Assembly: GCF_025153525.1 (NCBI RefSeq)
Contig: NZ_JANZNR010000001.1
Span: forward strand, 682,001-746,000
Reading direction: 5' to 3'
Source: Psychroserpens sp. SPM9
GTDB lineage: Bacteria; Bacteroidota; Bacteroidia; Flavobacteriales; Flavobacteriaceae
Length of the DNA: 64,000 nt
In this document: positions 25,764 to 35,912 of the stretch, piece after piece
Layout: the number at the start of each line of letters is the position of its first letter
Position numbering within the stretch: the stretch's first letter is position 1
The notes under the pieces: generated by a model
Database searches by the model: none
What the model was told of the DNA's origin: nothing
Seen by the model: only the letters and a program-made list of their open reading frames with translations
Made by a program: the position numbers and the translations under genes

Positions 25764-28136
25764 TTAACGTACTATGAGCAGTTTTAAAACTTTGGTTTCA
25801 AAAGAATCTAAATCTGAAATATGAAACAAATAGACGCCAGAAGCTACGATATTACCTCTTAGATTTTTTCCATTCCAAATACCTGTCCCGCCATCAATAG
25901 CAAAATTATAGTTGGCTTTAGATATACGCTGATTTACTCGAGACTGCGCCTCTGCAACTAGGTTGCCTTCGATGTCTGTTATTTTCACATTCACATTTTC
26001 GGTTAATCCCGAAATTTTTACACCATTGTTTATGTCATTCAAATCATCAAACCCCAAAATATTATATTCTGGTCGTACCGGATTTGGATAGACATAAGCT
26101 TCCTCTAAGGTTTCTTTAGGTTTAGAACCTCCAGATAAAAATGCCACTAAGCCTTTGGTGGTTGCAATGTAGACTTTACCAGATTGGGGATCAATAGAAA
26201 TATCGCTAATAGCATTAGAAGGGAGCGGCGAGTTATCTTTGGTAAATTGAAAAATAGTTTCTTGTCCGTCTGGAGAAAAATAAAAGACTCCAGAATCTAA
26301 AGTTCCAACCCATTTATTATCTGAACCATCAACTTTGATGTCGGTGATGTATTGATTTGATAAGAGTTCGGTAGGAATACCATTTTCAAGAATTACTATT
26401 TCGTTCACACTTGGATCTGGATCATCTATAAAGCCAGAGGTATTAAAAAGCACTCTTAATCCTCTTATGGTACCAATCCAAAGTTGATTACGACTATCTA
26501 ATGCAATGGATCTAACGTTATCAGATGGCATGTTTTGTGCTTCAGAAGCCACAAAATTAATTGCACCAGTGTCTGTATTATAACCAATTAATCCATGTTC
26601 AAGGCTCGTTAGCCATTTCATACCTCCAGAACCAATCTCTAAATCAATAAACCCATTTTCATCATTTAATGCATCAGAAATTATATCAGAAAAGCTATAT
26701 CCTTGCCATTGATTTGTAGCTGGATCAAATGATTTAAGGGCGCGATCAACCTTAGAAGTAGCTGTCCAGATAAGGCCATTACTGTCAAACTTGAGAGGTC
26801 CTTGCCGAATGCCTATAAAATTTGGAGCACCAGGGATCACTAAAGATTCCAGACCGCTGTTATCTTGGTTATATAAAACATCGGCAACTTCATTATTTAA
26901 TTCTAAAATACCATCCTTAAAAGAACTGATAAATACCTGACTTGGATTAAAGGGATTTATAGCAATATCACAAAGGTTTCTAGCGGTAAGTAAACTATCG
27001 AAAGGGATATTATTCCAGTGCTCATCTTTTAGCACACTGATACCTCGGCTATGCAACGGGAATGAATTAAGAAACACATCATATTCGCCATAGGTGACCC
27101 ATAATTGATCGTCCCCTGCCTGAATCTTAAAAGCAGCATTACTAGAAGGGCCTTCTGGCAATATCACGTCATACTCTAAAGCGTTATCTGGAATGGTTTT
27201 TAACACACCTGTGTTATGTGTGCCTATGTACATATTATTTTCTAAAAGCGTAGCACAGGTAAAATTAGTATCAAAGTCTTCGTTGGTAGAGGCATTTTGA
27301 ATTGGTACAAAATTTTCCGAATACACAAAAACATTTTCAGATAGCGTCACTATTAAATTGCCATCAACAGCTCTGACATCTGATGGTAAATTGCCATAAG
27401 TAAATAAAGCATTTAAATTGTCGTTAATAATCTCATGTATTACTTTATTAAGCTGAAGTACATAAAGTTTAGCGCCTACATTTGTTATAGCAGTATAATT
27501 ACCATTACTTATGGTGGTCCACTGTTGAAAATCAATTAAATTAGGATTAGATAACGCTGCTTTTTTTATCCCGTTATTGGACCCACAAGCTGCGTATATA
27601 TTGCCATTAAATATGGCGGTTTGGTTCACGGTAATCTGGCTACCGCCATTACCAATAAAATAGGAGTCCCCAAACTGTAAATTGGTGAGATCATAAACCG
27701 ATATCCCATAATCTGTTGAAATATAAAGTAACCCTTCATATTCATAAAGGTGATTAATTTTTTTCAAGGCAGGAGAAATCGTTTCTTTTTCTAGTATATC
27801 TACAACTGATAATATTTCGGATTCGCCATCAAAAATAATTTCTATAAGCCCTGTTTCATAACCAACAATTAATAAATCAAAATCTTCACTATATCGTATG
27901 GTGGCTATAGATTCTCCAGACAACCCATTTATGGTTGTAATGGTTTCTATTTCATTTGAAAACACATCATAACTAAAAATTGCATTTTCTGAAGCTGCAT
28001 AAATTTTATCTTCACTTCTAGTAATATCTCTAATTTCAAAATATGAAAAATAGCCTTCCCAAAGTGTTGAGAAATCTTGAGAAACCCCTTTAAACGAAAC
28101 TAAAATTAAAAGGACAACAAGTATTCTTTTTAACAT
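25764..28136 (-). CDS. porZ: PorZ, T9SS cell-surface attachment protein
   Basis: 790 residues: a signal peptide (ending FKGVSQ), two seven-bladed beta-propellers with the two-component-regulator propeller pattern (blades such as INGLSGESIATI, LWIGTIRGLRVLF and KWVGTLDSGVFYF) and a C-terminal T9SS sorting domain (about 700-790, YVYPNPVRPEY, ending ETKVLKLLIVR). This matches PorZ of Porphyromonas gingivalis (about 776 aa), which works in the attachment complex that anchors T9SS cargo to lipopolysaccharide. The recO neighbour supports the call, since I recall the same linkage in other Bacteroidota. Confidence 0.85.
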   Translation of the reverse strand: MLKRILVVLLILVSFKGVSQDFSTLWEGYFSYFEIRDITRSEDKIYAASENAIFSYDVFSNEIETITTINGLSGESIATIRYSEDFDLLIVGYETGLIEIIFDGESEILSVVDILEKETISPALKKINHLYEYEGLLYISTDYGISVYDLTNLQFGDSYFIGNGGSQITVNQTAIFNGNIYAACGSNNGIKKAALSNPNLIDFQQWTTISNGNYTAITNVGAKLYVLQLNKVIHEIINDNLNALFTYGNLPSDVRAVDGNLIVTLSENVFVYSENFVPIQNASTNEDFDTNFTCATLLENNMYIGTHNTGVLKTIPDNALEYDVILPEGPSSNAAFKIQAGDDQLWVTYGEYDVFLNSFPLHSRGISVLKDEHWNNIPFDSLLTARNLCDIAINPFNPSQVFISSFKDGILELNNEVADVLYNQDNSGLESLVIPGAPNFIGIRQGPLKFDSNGLIWTATSKVDRALKSFDPATNQWQGYSFSDIISDALNDENGFIDLEIGSGGMKWLTSLEHGLIGYNTDTGAINFVASEAQNMPSDNVRSIALDSRNQLWIGTIRGLRVLFNTSGFIDDPDPSVNEIVILENGIPTELLSNQYITDIKVDGSDNKWVGTLDSGVFYFSPDGQETIFQFTKDNSPLPSNAISDISIDPQSGKVYIATTKGLVAFLSGGSKPKETLEEAYVYPNPVRPEYNILGFDDLNDINNGVKISGLTENVNVKITDIEGNLVAEAQSRVNQRISKANYNFAIDGGTGIWNGKNLRGNIVASGVYLFHISDLDSFETKVLKLLIVR

Positions 28137-28207
28137 ATCAAATATTTTTTACCAAATATATTTATATCTAACGACTTTTTCCTCAATATCATATAAGGTA
28201 TCGCAAT

Positions 28208-28240
28208 AAAAAAAGCTTTCAGTATTACCTGAAAGCTCTT
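28208..28240 (-). terminator. Terminator of gdhA
   Basis: AGCTTTCAG (28214-28222), loop TATTAC, CTGAAAGCT (28229-28237). On the minus strand a T tract follows. Spacing from the gdhA stop is 27 bases. Confidence 0.85.
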
Positions 28241-28263
28241 TTCTCTATTATTTTTGAGATGTA

Positions 28264-29607
28264 TTATACGACACCTTGGGCTAGCATGGCATCTGCTATT
28301 TTTACAAATCCAGCAACATTAGCACCTTTTACATAATCTACATATCCATCAGGTCTCGTTCCATAAGTCACACAAGATTCGTGGATATCATCCATAATTC
28401 TGTTTAGTTTTTCATCAACTTCTGCTCTGGTCCAACTTAATCTGAGTGAATTCTGGCTCATTTCTAATCCAGAAGTAGCTACACCTCCAGCATTAGATGC
28501 TTTTCCTGGAGAAAATAACACTTTAGCATTTTGAAAAGCTTCTATGGCTTCTGGTGTTGTTGGCATGTTGGCTCCTTCAGCAACCGCAATCACATTATTA
28601 CTGATAAGTTGCTTAGCTTCGTCACCGTTTAATTCGTTTTGAGTTGCACATGGCAATGCGATATCACAATTTACAGACCATGGACGCTCACCAGCGTGAT
28701 AGGTAGCAGAACTATATTGGTTAACATATTCACTTATTCTACCACGTTTCACATTTTTAAGATTCATAATAAATGCCAATTTATCGGCATCAATACCTTC
28801 AGAATCGTGTATATATCCGCCAGAATCTGACATTGTAACCACTTTAGCTCCTAATTGAGTTGCTTTTTCACAAGCGTATTGTGCGACGTTTCCAGATCCA
28901 GAAATCACTACTGTTTTTCCTTCAAACGAATCACCATTAGTTGCTAACATATTTTTAGCAAAATAAACACAACCATAGCCCGTTGCTTCGGGTCTAATTA
29001 AAGATCCTCCATAAGAAATTCCTTTTCCGGTTAAGACACCAGTAAATTCATTTTGAAGTCTTTTGTATTGGCCAAACATATAACCAATTTCACGAGCACC
29101 AACACCAATATCTCCTGCAGGAACATCGGTATTTGGGCCAATATGTCTATATAACTCGGTCATAAATGACTGACAAAAATGCATCACTTCGGTATCACTT
29201 TTTCCCTTAGGGTTAAAATCAGATCCACCTTTACCACCACCCATTGGCAATGTTGTTAAGGAGTTTTTAAACACTTGTTCAAAACCTAAAAACTTAAGTA
29301 TACTCAAGTTTACAGAAGGATGAAAACGCAAACCACCTTTATAAGGGCCGATAGCAGAGTTAAACTCAACTCTAAATCCGCGATTTACCTGTGTATTTCC
29401 TTGATCATCAATCCAAGGCACTCTAAAAATAATGGTACGCTCAGGCTCAACCATACGCTCTAAAAGCATTTTACCCTGGTACTTTGGATTCTCCTCAATA
29501 AAAGGAATCACAGTTTCTGCAACTTCGTGTACAGCTTGTAAAAATTCAGTTTCATGACTGTTTTTATCTTTTACAAGTTTCAGAAAATCTTCAATTTTAT
29601 CTTTCAT
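28264..29607 (-). CDS. gdhA: NADP-type glutamate dehydrogenase
   Basis: Hexameric enzyme of 447 residues that makes glutamate from 2-oxoglutarate and ammonia. The catalytic Lys126 lies in PMGGGKGGSDF. The substrate region IGPYKGGLRFHPSVN and a dinucleotide fold with VVISGSGNVAQYACEKA are present. The length and NPKGKSDTEVMHFCQSFM sequence fit the biosynthetic NADP(H) class of bacteria. It is monocistronic, with a promoter box at 29647-29654 and its own terminator. Confidence 0.96.
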   Translation of the reverse strand: MKDKIEDFLKLVKDKNSHETEFLQAVHEVAETVIPFIEENPKYQGKMLLERMVEPERTIIFRVPWIDDQGNTQVNRGFRVEFNSAIGPYKGGLRFHPSVNLSILKFLGFEQVFKNSLTTLPMGGGKGGSDFNPKGKSDTEVMHFCQSFMTELYRHIGPNTDVPAGDIGVGAREIGYMFGQYKRLQNEFTGVLTGKGISYGGSLIRPEATGYGCVYFAKNMLATNGDSFEGKTVVISGSGNVAQYACEKATQLGAKVVTMSDSGGYIHDSEGIDADKLAFIMNLKNVKRGRISEYVNQYSSATYHAGERPWSVNCDIALPCATQNELNGDEAKQLISNNVIAVAEGANMPTTPEAIEAFQNAKVLFSPGKASNAGGVATSGLEMSQNSLRLSWTRAEVDEKLNRIMDDIHESCVTYGTRPDGYVDYVKGANVAGFVKIADAMLAQGVV

Positions 29608-29646
29608 TTATTAAAGTATTAATAATGTATGTTGATTTTTACAGCA

Positions 29647-29654
29647 CAAAGATA
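29647..29654 (-). promoter_or_regulatory. Promoter -7 box of gdhA
   Basis: Plus-strand CAAAGATA reads TATCTTTG on the minus strand, 39 bases before the gdhA ATG. Confidence 0.55.
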
Positions 29655-29766
29655 CATTATCTTTAAAATGTATGCTCTTTTTTTTTGATATTCTCAGTCA
29701 TACTTTAACAAAATATTAAATTAATATTATGTCGTTGTTCGGATATATTTACATTTCGTCTAATTA

Positions 29767-29797
29767 TTTGGTAGTTAGTCTAGTTTTTATATATTTG
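29767..29797 (+). promoter_or_regulatory. Complete Bacteroidota promoter before the 271-aa gene
   Basis: TTTG (29767-29770), 19 bases, TATATTTG (29790-29797). This is the full TTTG-N19-TAnnTTTG arrangement, 32 bases before the ATG at 29830. Confidence 0.75.
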
Positions 29798-29829
29798 TTA
29801 ATAAACAAGCCCTCAGTAAAATAAGACCT

Positions 29830-30645
29830 ATGACGCTTAATTTTAAACAATTAACATTTATATTCGTTTTCATACTCGGTATAAACGAATGTTATTCGCA
29901 ACTTGGTTTTTCTCATGAAATTGGTGTCATTGCTGGTCCAGTTGCATTTCAGTCTGACTTTGGTGTTCGAAGAGATTTTGAAACCAATGCAGGAAACACT
30001 GGTATAGGAATTGGTATCGTACACTATATCAATTTTGCTTATCGGGCAGATTGTAACTGTTACTCTACGGATACATTTTTTAACGACCATTTCAAATTGC
30101 GTAATGAAATTTCCTGGAACAAGACCAAATTAAACCATTTTGGTAAATGGGTTGATGCTTCAAGAACGAGTATTAATGCTGAGCGTTTACGACGCCATTC
30201 TGGGATTGCTCAAAATTTTGATATTGGAACTCAAATTGAATTTTTCCCTAAGAGTATTCGGTCGTTTCAGTCTTTTAGCTATTCGTTTGCACCATTTGTA
30301 AGTTTAGGCGTCCATTTTACAGCCTACAATCCTAAAGTTGAAACCACTTATGGTGATGGTAATATCCAAAATATGGATAACTTTTTTTCTGGTTGGGTAA
30401 ATGCTGCAGATCCAAATACCAATGAAGATCCGTTTTTATTTAATGAAAGTGGAACCACCTGGTCTATGGTTGGTAGTGTTGGTACGCGCTATAAATTAAC
30501 GGTGCTTTCCGATTTAATGCTTGATTTAAGATGGCAATATTATTTTAACAATAGAATTGATGGCTTAGATCATAATCTACCATCAAATAAAGCTAACGAC
30601 TGGCTGGTTTGGTTAAATTTTGGTTATATCTATTACTTAGACTAA
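29830..30645 (+). CDS. Conserved flavobacterial exported protein (THC0290_0291-like)
   Basis: 271 residues with a signal peptide (about 1-23, ending NECYSQ) and beta-rich sequence with glycine/aromatic alternation. It ends WLVWLNFGYIYYLD, an outer-membrane-barrel-like terminal strand. From memory it resembles the THC0290_0291 family of uncharacterised flavobacterial proteins. CNC at about 76-78 is the only notable Cys motif. It has its own promoter and terminator. No function is assigned. Confidence 0.72.
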   Translation: MTLNFKQLTFIFVFILGINECYSQLGFSHEIGVIAGPVAFQSDFGVRRDFETNAGNTGIGIGIVHYINFAYRADCNCYSTDTFFNDHFKLRNEISWNKTKLNHFGKWVDASRTSINAERLRRHSGIAQNFDIGTQIEFFPKSIRSFQSFSYSFAPFVSLGVHFTAYNPKVETTYGDGNIQNMDNFFSGWVNAADPNTNEDPFLFNESGTTWSMVGSVGTRYKLTVLSDLMLDLRWQYYFNNRIDGLDHNLPSNKANDWLVWLNFGYIYYLD

Positions 30646-30663
30646 ACATCATAAACATATCAT

Positions 30664-30697
30664 AAAAAAAGACCAAGTAAAAACTTGGTCTTTTTTT
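30664..30697. terminator. Bidirectional terminator before metB
   Basis: AAAAAAAGACCAAGT (30664-30678), loop AAAA, ACTTGGTCTTTTTTT (30683-30697). The symmetrical hairpin serves both converging genes. Confidence 0.9.
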
Positions 30698-30718
30698 GTA
30701 TGAACTCTAAGCTATTCG

Positions 30719-31858
30719 TTAACCAATAGCTTGTTTTAAATCGGCTATAAGATCTTCTTCATCTTCAATACCAACACTTAATCTAATAAGTGAATCGACA
30801 ACACCTGTTTTTTCGCGCTCTTCTTTCGGGATGCTCGCATGTGTCATACTTGCAGGATGACCTGCTAAAGACTCAACACCTCCTAAAGATTCGGCTAAGG
30901 TAAATACCTTAAGGTTTTCAACAATCTTAATAGCTTCTTCGTAATTATTCCCTTTGGTTGTAAACGAAACCATCCCACCAAAATCATTCATTTGAGCTTT
31001 AGCAATATTATGATTTGGATGACTTTCAAACCCAGGCCAATAGACCTTTTCAATTTTTGGATGATTGGCTAAATATTCAGCAACCGCTTTTCCATTCTCA
31101 CAATGACGCTGCATTCTAATGTGTAAGGTTTTAATTCCTCGCAAGGCTAAAAAACTATCCTGAGGACCACAAACTGCGCCACTAGCATTTTGAATAAAAT
31201 ACAAACGATCTGCCAGGTCTTTATCTTTAACGATTAAAGCACCCATGACCAGATCACTATGTCCGCCTAAATATTTTGTAGCAGAATGCATCACAATATC
31301 GGCTCCTAAGTCTAAAGGTTGTTGCAGGTAAGGAGTCGCAAAGGTATTATCTACTGCTAAAAGCACCTTATGTTTTTTTGCAATTTCGGCTGTAGCTTTA
31401 ACGTCAATAATATTCATCATAGGGTTGGTTGGTGTTTCAACCCATATTAATTTTGTATGTTCATTGATATAGCTTTCTATATTTGAAGCATTTTCCATTC
31501 CAATGAAATGGAATTTAATCCCAAATTTTTTAAAGACGCTGGTAAACAATCTGTAAGTTCCGCCATATAAATCATTGGTTGAAATAACTTCATCTCCAGG
31601 TTGTAATAATTTAATTACAGCATCAATCGCAGCTAATCCCGAACCAAATGCTAAACCATGATTTCCATTTTCTATACTGGCAAAAGCATTTTCTAAAGCG
31701 TTCCTAGTAGGATTGTGAGTTCGAGAATACTCGTAACCCTTATGACCTCCAGGTGTAGATTGTGCATAAGTTGATGTTTGATAAATGGGCGGCATAACAC
31801 TTCCGTAAGCTGGATCATGTTGTTGCCCTCCGTGTATTGTTTTTGTGTTGAATTTCAT
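30719..31858 (-). CDS. metB: Cystathionine gamma-synthase family PLP enzyme
   Basis: Cys/Met-metabolism PLP enzyme, 379 residues. The Schiff-base Lys195 is in HSATKYLGGHSD. Other motifs are YEYSRTHNPTRNALE (phosphate/substrate), FGSGLAAIDA and LAVDNTFATPY. It makes cystathionine from an activated homoserine and cysteine. Cystathionine gamma-lyase (metC-type activity) is hard to separate by sequence. The start ATG is at 31858, with a complete promoter at 31936-31966. No riboswitch-like structure was recognised in the 5' region. Confidence 0.88.
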   Translation of the reverse strand: MKFNTKTIHGGQQHDPAYGSVMPPIYQTSTYAQSTPGGHKGYEYSRTHNPTRNALENAFASIENGNHGLAFGSGLAAIDAVIKLLQPGDEVISTNDLYGGTYRLFTSVFKKFGIKFHFIGMENASNIESYINEHTKLIWVETPTNPMMNIIDVKATAEIAKKHKVLLAVDNTFATPYLQQPLDLGADIVMHSATKYLGGHSDLVMGALIVKDKDLADRLYFIQNASGAVCGPQDSFLALRGIKTLHIRMQRHCENGKAVAEYLANHPKIEKVYWPGFESHPNHNIAKAQMNDFGGMVSFTTKGNNYEEAIKIVENLKVFTLAESLGGVESLAGHPASMTHASIPKEEREKTGVVDSLIRLSVGIEDEEDLIADLKQAIG

Positions 31859-31935
31859 TCGTTTCTATCTATTTTATCTGAAAAGTCATCAGTCGTAAAT
31901 CAACCTTCTAAATTTCAATTTCATATGGTAAGCAA

Positions 31936-31966
31936 CAAATTTAAGGTTTAATTCGTTGTATTCAAA
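31936..31966 (-). promoter_or_regulatory. Complete promoter of metB
   Basis: On the minus strand TTTG (31966-31963), 19 bases, TAAATTTG (31943-31936). It matches TTTG-N19-TAnnTTTG. The leader to the ATG is about 70 bases. Confidence 0.75.
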
Positions 31967-31999
31967 TCTAAGTAATACCTTTATTGTTTGTTTAACAAA

Positions 32000-32731
32000 A
32001 TGCCCAACAGTTTGAAAAAAACCTATGCCCTTTTAGTCGTATTAATCACCTTGATTTCTTGTAATAAAGAAACTAAGATTGAGTTTTCTGAAACCCACAT
32101 CGAAACTTCGGAACATGCTGATATATCGATGAATTTTCCTAAAGCTGAAGGCACTGAAGAGATTGCCCGTAAAATCAATACAACACTTGAAACTTACATT
32201 GTAAATCAAACTAATTTAGGAGAAAGTACAGCGTCAGATTTAACCATTCCTGATGCCATAGCAAAATTTAACTATGACTATAATAGTTTCAAAAATGATT
32301 TCCCCGATACCTCTCAAAAATGGGAGGCTTTTATTGATGGCGAAGTAACCCATCGATCACCAGAGCTTATTTGTATTGCGATAAACTCGTATCTGGATAC
32401 GGGAGGCGCTCATGGGAATACGAATGTTCGGTTTTTTAATTTTAATCCGCAGACTGGAAAATTATACCAGACTAAAGATCTTATCGGAAATATTAAAGGC
32501 TTTTCTGAAGTGGTAGAGCAAAAACTAAAGGATGAAATAAATAAAAATTCTGAAGCATCGATGACAGATGAATTCTTCGGAAAGGATTTTCAGCTACCAG
32601 AAACTATAGGTTTTAGCGATGAAGGTGTTATCATTTTATACAATCCTTATGAAATTGCTTCTTATGCTCAAGGCATCTTAGAATTTACAATTCCTTTTGA
32701 AGACTTGAATTCCTTTTTAAACATCTACTAA
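32000..32731 (+). CDS. DUF3298 lipoprotein
   Basis: 243 residues from the ATG at 32000. A TTG at 31988 is in frame but not needed. The signal peptide ends in a lipobox, LISC, with Cys21 as the lipidated residue. The C-terminal half carries the DUF3298 pattern ([20 protein letters not shown], then [20 protein letters not shown]) found in RsiV/PdaC-like proteins. It is probably anchored in the envelope. The ligand is unknown. The last 4 bases overlap the end of the convergent antiporter gene. Confidence 0.83.
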   Translation: MPNSLKKTYALLVVLITLISCNKETKIEFSETHIETSEHADISMNFPKAEGTEEIARKINTTLETYIVNQTNLGESTASDLTIPDAIAKFNYDYNSFKNDFPDTSQKWEAFIDGEVTHRSPELICIAINSYLDTGGAHGNTNVRFFNFNPQTGKLYQTKDLIGNIKGFSEVVEQKLKDEINKNSEASMTDEFFGKDFQLPETIGFSDEGVIILYNPYEIASYAQGILEFTIPFEDLNSFLNIY

Positions 32732-33975
32732 TCGGCATCCTTTGTTAAACGTTTGATCACAGGTTCAACAGTGAGCCCTTGACCAATAATGGAGAAAACG
32801 ACGATGATGTAAGTCATTACTAAAAACAACTCACGATGCATATCTTGTGTTAAACTCAAAGCCAATGCTATTGAAATACCACCGCGTAATCCACCCCAAG
32901 TCATTATTAAATTGGTATGTTTTACAAATTGTAATTTTTTATCAAAGAACTTGATCGGCAGCCATAAAGACACATAACGACTCAACAATACTAGTGGCAC
33001 CGCAATTAAACCGGCTAAAATATAGTCCAGACTAAAGGTTAGCACCAGCATTTCCATTCCGATCATGACAAATAAAATCGTGTTAAGCAATACATCTACT
33101 AATTCCCAAAATTTGTCGACATACATTTCAGTAACATGAGACATTGAATTTTTCCGAACCGTATCATTTCCTACGATCAATCCGGCAGTAACCATGGCTA
33201 AAGGTGCAGATAAGTGCCAGTGGTGTGCCAGCAGACTTCCACCCATTACTGTGGCAATGGTGATAATAACTTCAACCTCATAATCATCGATAGACTTTAG
33301 CAATTTATAAGTGATATAACCCAAAACAAGCCCTAAACCTATTCCTCCTAATACTTCTTGCCCAAATAGTTTAGCAATTTCACTAAAAGCAATGGCTTCA
33401 TCAGGTTTAGCAGCAATTGCAAAAATGGTTAGGAATACCACAACGCCAACGCCATCATTAAATAAAGATTCACCCACAATTTTTGTTTCCAGTTTCTTAG
33501 GAGCTCCGGCTTTTTTTAAGATGCCTAAAACAGCTATTGGATCGGTTGGCGAAATCAATGCTCCAAATAACAGACAGTAAATAAACGAAACATCAAGCGA
33601 TAAAAGTTGTAACAAATAGAAGGTTAAGGTTCCTACTAAAAATGTCGAAACCAGCACGCCTAAAGTTGCAAAGACTAAAACTGGCCATCGTTGAATTTTA
33701 AGCTGATTAAAATTGGTATGCAAAGCACCAGCAAAAAGCAAAAAACTTAACATAATATCAAGCAAGACCGTTTTAAAATCTATTTGTGATATAAGTGCTT
33801 TTTCTCGTAATAACAAGGTATCATCAAATTGCCCGATAGCTACAACTATAATAGTAAACACAATAGTAATGAGCATCAAACCAATGGTAATTGGAAGTTT
33901 TAGAAACCTTACATTAATATACCCAAAAAGTGCAGACATTACGATTAAAATCGATGCTATTGCATAATAATCCAT
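32728..33975 (-). CDS. Na+/H+ antiporter (CPA1 family, NhaP-like)
   Basis: 415 residues with about 12 membrane segments. The conserved CPA1 ion-site sequence is present: [14 protein letters not shown] in the fifth helix region, then [16 protein letters not shown] with the Asn-Asp pair, and [16 protein letters not shown] near the end. It exchanges cytoplasmic Na+ (or K+) for protons, useful in a marine setting. No C-terminal regulatory domain is present. It is monocistronic. Confidence 0.9.
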   Translation of the reverse strand: MDYYAIASILIVMSALFGYINVRFLKLPITIGLMLITIVFTIIVVAIGQFDDTLLLREKALISQIDFKTVLLDIMLSFLLFAGALHTNFNQLKIQRWPVLVFATLGVLVSTFLVGTLTFYLLQLLSLDVSFIYCLLFGALISPTDPIAVLGILKKAGAPKKLETKIVGESLFNDGVGVVVFLTIFAIAAKPDEAIAFSEIAKLFGQEVLGGIGLGLVLGYITYKLLKSIDDYEVEVIITIATVMGGSLLAHHWHLSAPLAMVTAGLIVGNDTVRKNSMSHVTEMYVDKFWELVDVLLNTILFVMIGMEMLVLTFSLDYILAGLIAVPLVLLSRYVSLWLPIKFFDKKLQFVKHTNLIMTWGGLRGGISIALALSLTQDMHRELFLVMTYIIVVFSIIGQGLTVEPVIKRLTKDAD

Positions 33976-34091
33976 AAGCGCTTAAATTTTCGATAAAAGT
34001 AACTAATTTTCTTCTGAAATCAGTTTACTTTGTAACCAGCGAAATAATAAAACATCGTCTTGACCTATTTCAAGATTTGCAAAACCATATC

Positions 34092-34451
34092 ATGAAAAAA
34101 GTTTACCACCTAAAAACATGTAGTACTTGTGTAAGAATTATTAAAGCTTTAGACTTACCCGATGATGTCATATTTCAGGATATAAAAACTGAAGAAATAA
34201 CGGTTAAGCAATTAGAAGAACTCGCCAAATTAGCAGGAAGTTATGAAGCCTTGTTTAGTAAAAGGGCAAAGCTTTACAAAGAAATGGATCTGAAAAATCA
34301 AACACTAACCGAAAAAGATTTCAAACATTACATTTTAGAGCACTATACATTTTTAAGCCGACCTGTTTTGGTTTATAATGATCACATTTTTATTGGTAAC
34401 AGTGCCAAAACAGTAGACGCAGCTAAGACTTTTATACATTCTAATGAATAG
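34092..34451 (+). CDS. ArsC/Spx-family thioredoxin-fold protein
   Basis: 119 residues from the ATG at 34092 (MKKVYHLKTCSTCVRIIKAL). CSTC at Cys10-Cys13 resembles the redox motif of Spx/YffB-like members. The conserved Arg/Pro near the end (FLSRPVLVYNDHIFIG) is kept. Arsenate reduction is not implied, since no ars genes are nearby. A thiol-redox or regulatory role is as likely. It overlaps the following EamA transporter gene by 8 bases. Confidence 0.82.
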   Translation: MKKVYHLKTCSTCVRIIKALDLPDDVIFQDIKTEEITVKQLEELAKLAGSYEALFSKRAKLYKEMDLKNQTLTEKDFKHYILEHYTFLSRPVLVYNDHIFIGNSAKTVDAAKTFIHSNE

Positions 34452-35337
34452 CAGAAAATTTGCAATTATCGCATTGTCACTGGTTCAGCTGCTATATGGT
34501 TTGAACTATACCTTTGCAAAATTCATTATCAATGAAGGGTTCATTAAAACATTCGGATTAACCCTTTGTCGTGTTGGTGGTGCAACACTATTATTCTGGA
34601 TTTTTGGATTCTTTTTTAAAGCCGAAAAGATTGACAAAAAAGATTATTTTACCTTCTTTCTTGGCGCTGTGTTTGGAGTTGCCATAAACATGCTACTTTT
34701 TTTAAAAGGATTAGAACTCACCTCACCTATTCACGCTTCGGTGATTGTTACAACAACACCAATCATCATTTTAGTTTTATCGTCTTTCTTCTTAGCCGAA
34801 AAAGTCACAAAACTTAAAATTTTAGGGGTCTTTCTTGGGTTTTGTGGTGGAATTCTACTCACCGTATTAGGGAAATCTACTCGTATAGGAGATAATGTTC
34901 CCTTAGGAAACCTCTTTATTTTTATCAATGCAATTTCCTATAGTATTTACATCATAATTATTAAAAAATTAACGGCAAAATACCATCCGTTTACATTTAT
35001 CAAGTGGCTGTTTTTGTTTGGGCTCTTTATGGTGATTCCTTTTGGATATACTGAAGCTTCAGAAATTCAATGGCATACCTTCACACCTTATGTTTGGTTT
35101 TCGGTAGCCTTTGTAGTTATTGGAGCAACATTTGCAACCTATGTTTTAAATCCGCTAGCTTTAAGATCACTCAAAGCTTCCACAGTTGGTGTCTTTATTT
35201 ACCTTCAACCTGTAATCGCTGGTGTATTTGCTATCGTAATGGGAGTTGATGCTGTAAGTCCGATAAAAATTATTGCGATGTTACTTATTTTCTCAGGCGT
35301 TTATCTGGTGTCTAAAAAACCCAAAGTATCAGCTTAA
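34444..35337 (+). CDS. EamA/DMT-family transporter
   Basis: 297 residues with ten membrane helices in two EamA repeats (about 5-140 and 152-292). Typical repeat ends are visible (TPIIILVLSSFFLAEKVTKL in the first; YLQPVIAGVFAIVMGVD in the second). It exports or imports small metabolites. The substrate is unknown. It is translationally coupled to the ArsC-like gene. Its 3' end overlaps the convergent thioesterase gene by 9 bases. Confidence 0.87.
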   Translation: MNSRKFAIIALSLVQLLYGLNYTFAKFIINEGFIKTFGLTLCRVGGATLLFWIFGFFFKAEKIDKKDYFTFFLGAVFGVAINMLLFLKGLELTSPIHASVIVTTTPIIILVLSSFFLAEKVTKLKILGVFLGFCGGILLTVLGKSTRIGDNVPLGNLFIFINAISYSIYIIIIKKLTAKYHPFTFIKWLFLFGLFMVIPFGYTEASEIQWHTFTPYVWFSVAFVVIGATFATYVLNPLALRSLKASTVGVFIYLQPVIAGVFAIVMGVDAVSPIKIIAMLLIFSGVYLVSKKPKVSA

Positions 35338-35805
35338 ATTTTTAGGGACTTTTCCTTCTATTCTCGTATCTGCTTTAGTTAGTCTTTTAAAGTTTTTAGT
35401 TCTAGGAAATGCCTCAGATAACTTTAATAGCGCCTCAGGTAAAGTGGTTAGTTTTCGGGTTTTTAAATCAATCCAGGCGCCCAACATATCACTAGATGCT
35501 AAGTGTTCCCCTTGGTCATTATAAAAATTATGCTCAAATTTAAAGAACATCCCATCCTCACTTAATCCAGATAATTCTAAACTTACAGTAATAGGTTTTC
35601 CTATAAATGATTCTTTGTAATAATAGGTATGTTCATAAAATACAACCGGACCAACACCAAATTTAGAAAGTGTTTCCATAGAAAATCCGTAATCTATAAA
35701 AAACCCCATTCTGGTATGACTCATAAAATTAGTATATGCCGAATTGGCCAAATGACCATTAGCATCAATATCGCTCCAGCGTATTTCAAAATCTTTTTTA
35801 TACAT
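35329..35805 (-). CDS. Acyl-CoA thioesterase (hot-dog fold, 4HBT)
   Basis: 158 residues. The signature RWSDIDANGHLANSAYTNF carries the catalytic Asp of the 4-hydroxybenzoyl-CoA thioesterase class, followed by FYEHTYYYKESFIGKPITVS. It hydrolyses an acyl-CoA of unknown chain. It is a single gene. Confidence 0.85.
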   Translation of the reverse strand: MYKKDFEIRWSDIDANGHLANSAYTNFMSHTRMGFFIDYGFSMETLSKFGVGPVVFYEHTYYYKESFIGKPITVSLELSGLSEDGMFFKFEHNFYNDQGEHLASSDMLGAWIDLKTRKLTTLPEALLKLSEAFPRTKNFKRLTKADTRIEGKVPKNLS

Positions 35806-35883
35806 CTCAATAATTTTTTAAGGCTGCAAAGTTATGGTTTTTTGATAATGTCTTACTATGATTCATAACTTTATGATTTTCCT

Positions 35884-35891
35884 TACCTTTG
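35884..35891 (+). promoter_or_regulatory. Promoter -7 box of yicC-gmk-nadD
   Basis: TACCTTTG matches TAnnTTTG, 21 bases before the yicC ATG. Confidence 0.5.
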
Positions 35892-35912
35892 CTCAACTTT
35901 TAAAATTCGTTC

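Noticed and set aside
34092-34451. Arsenate reductase (arsC) function
   Set aside because: No ars genes nearby and a CxxC motif more like Spx/YffB proteins, so only the family is called.
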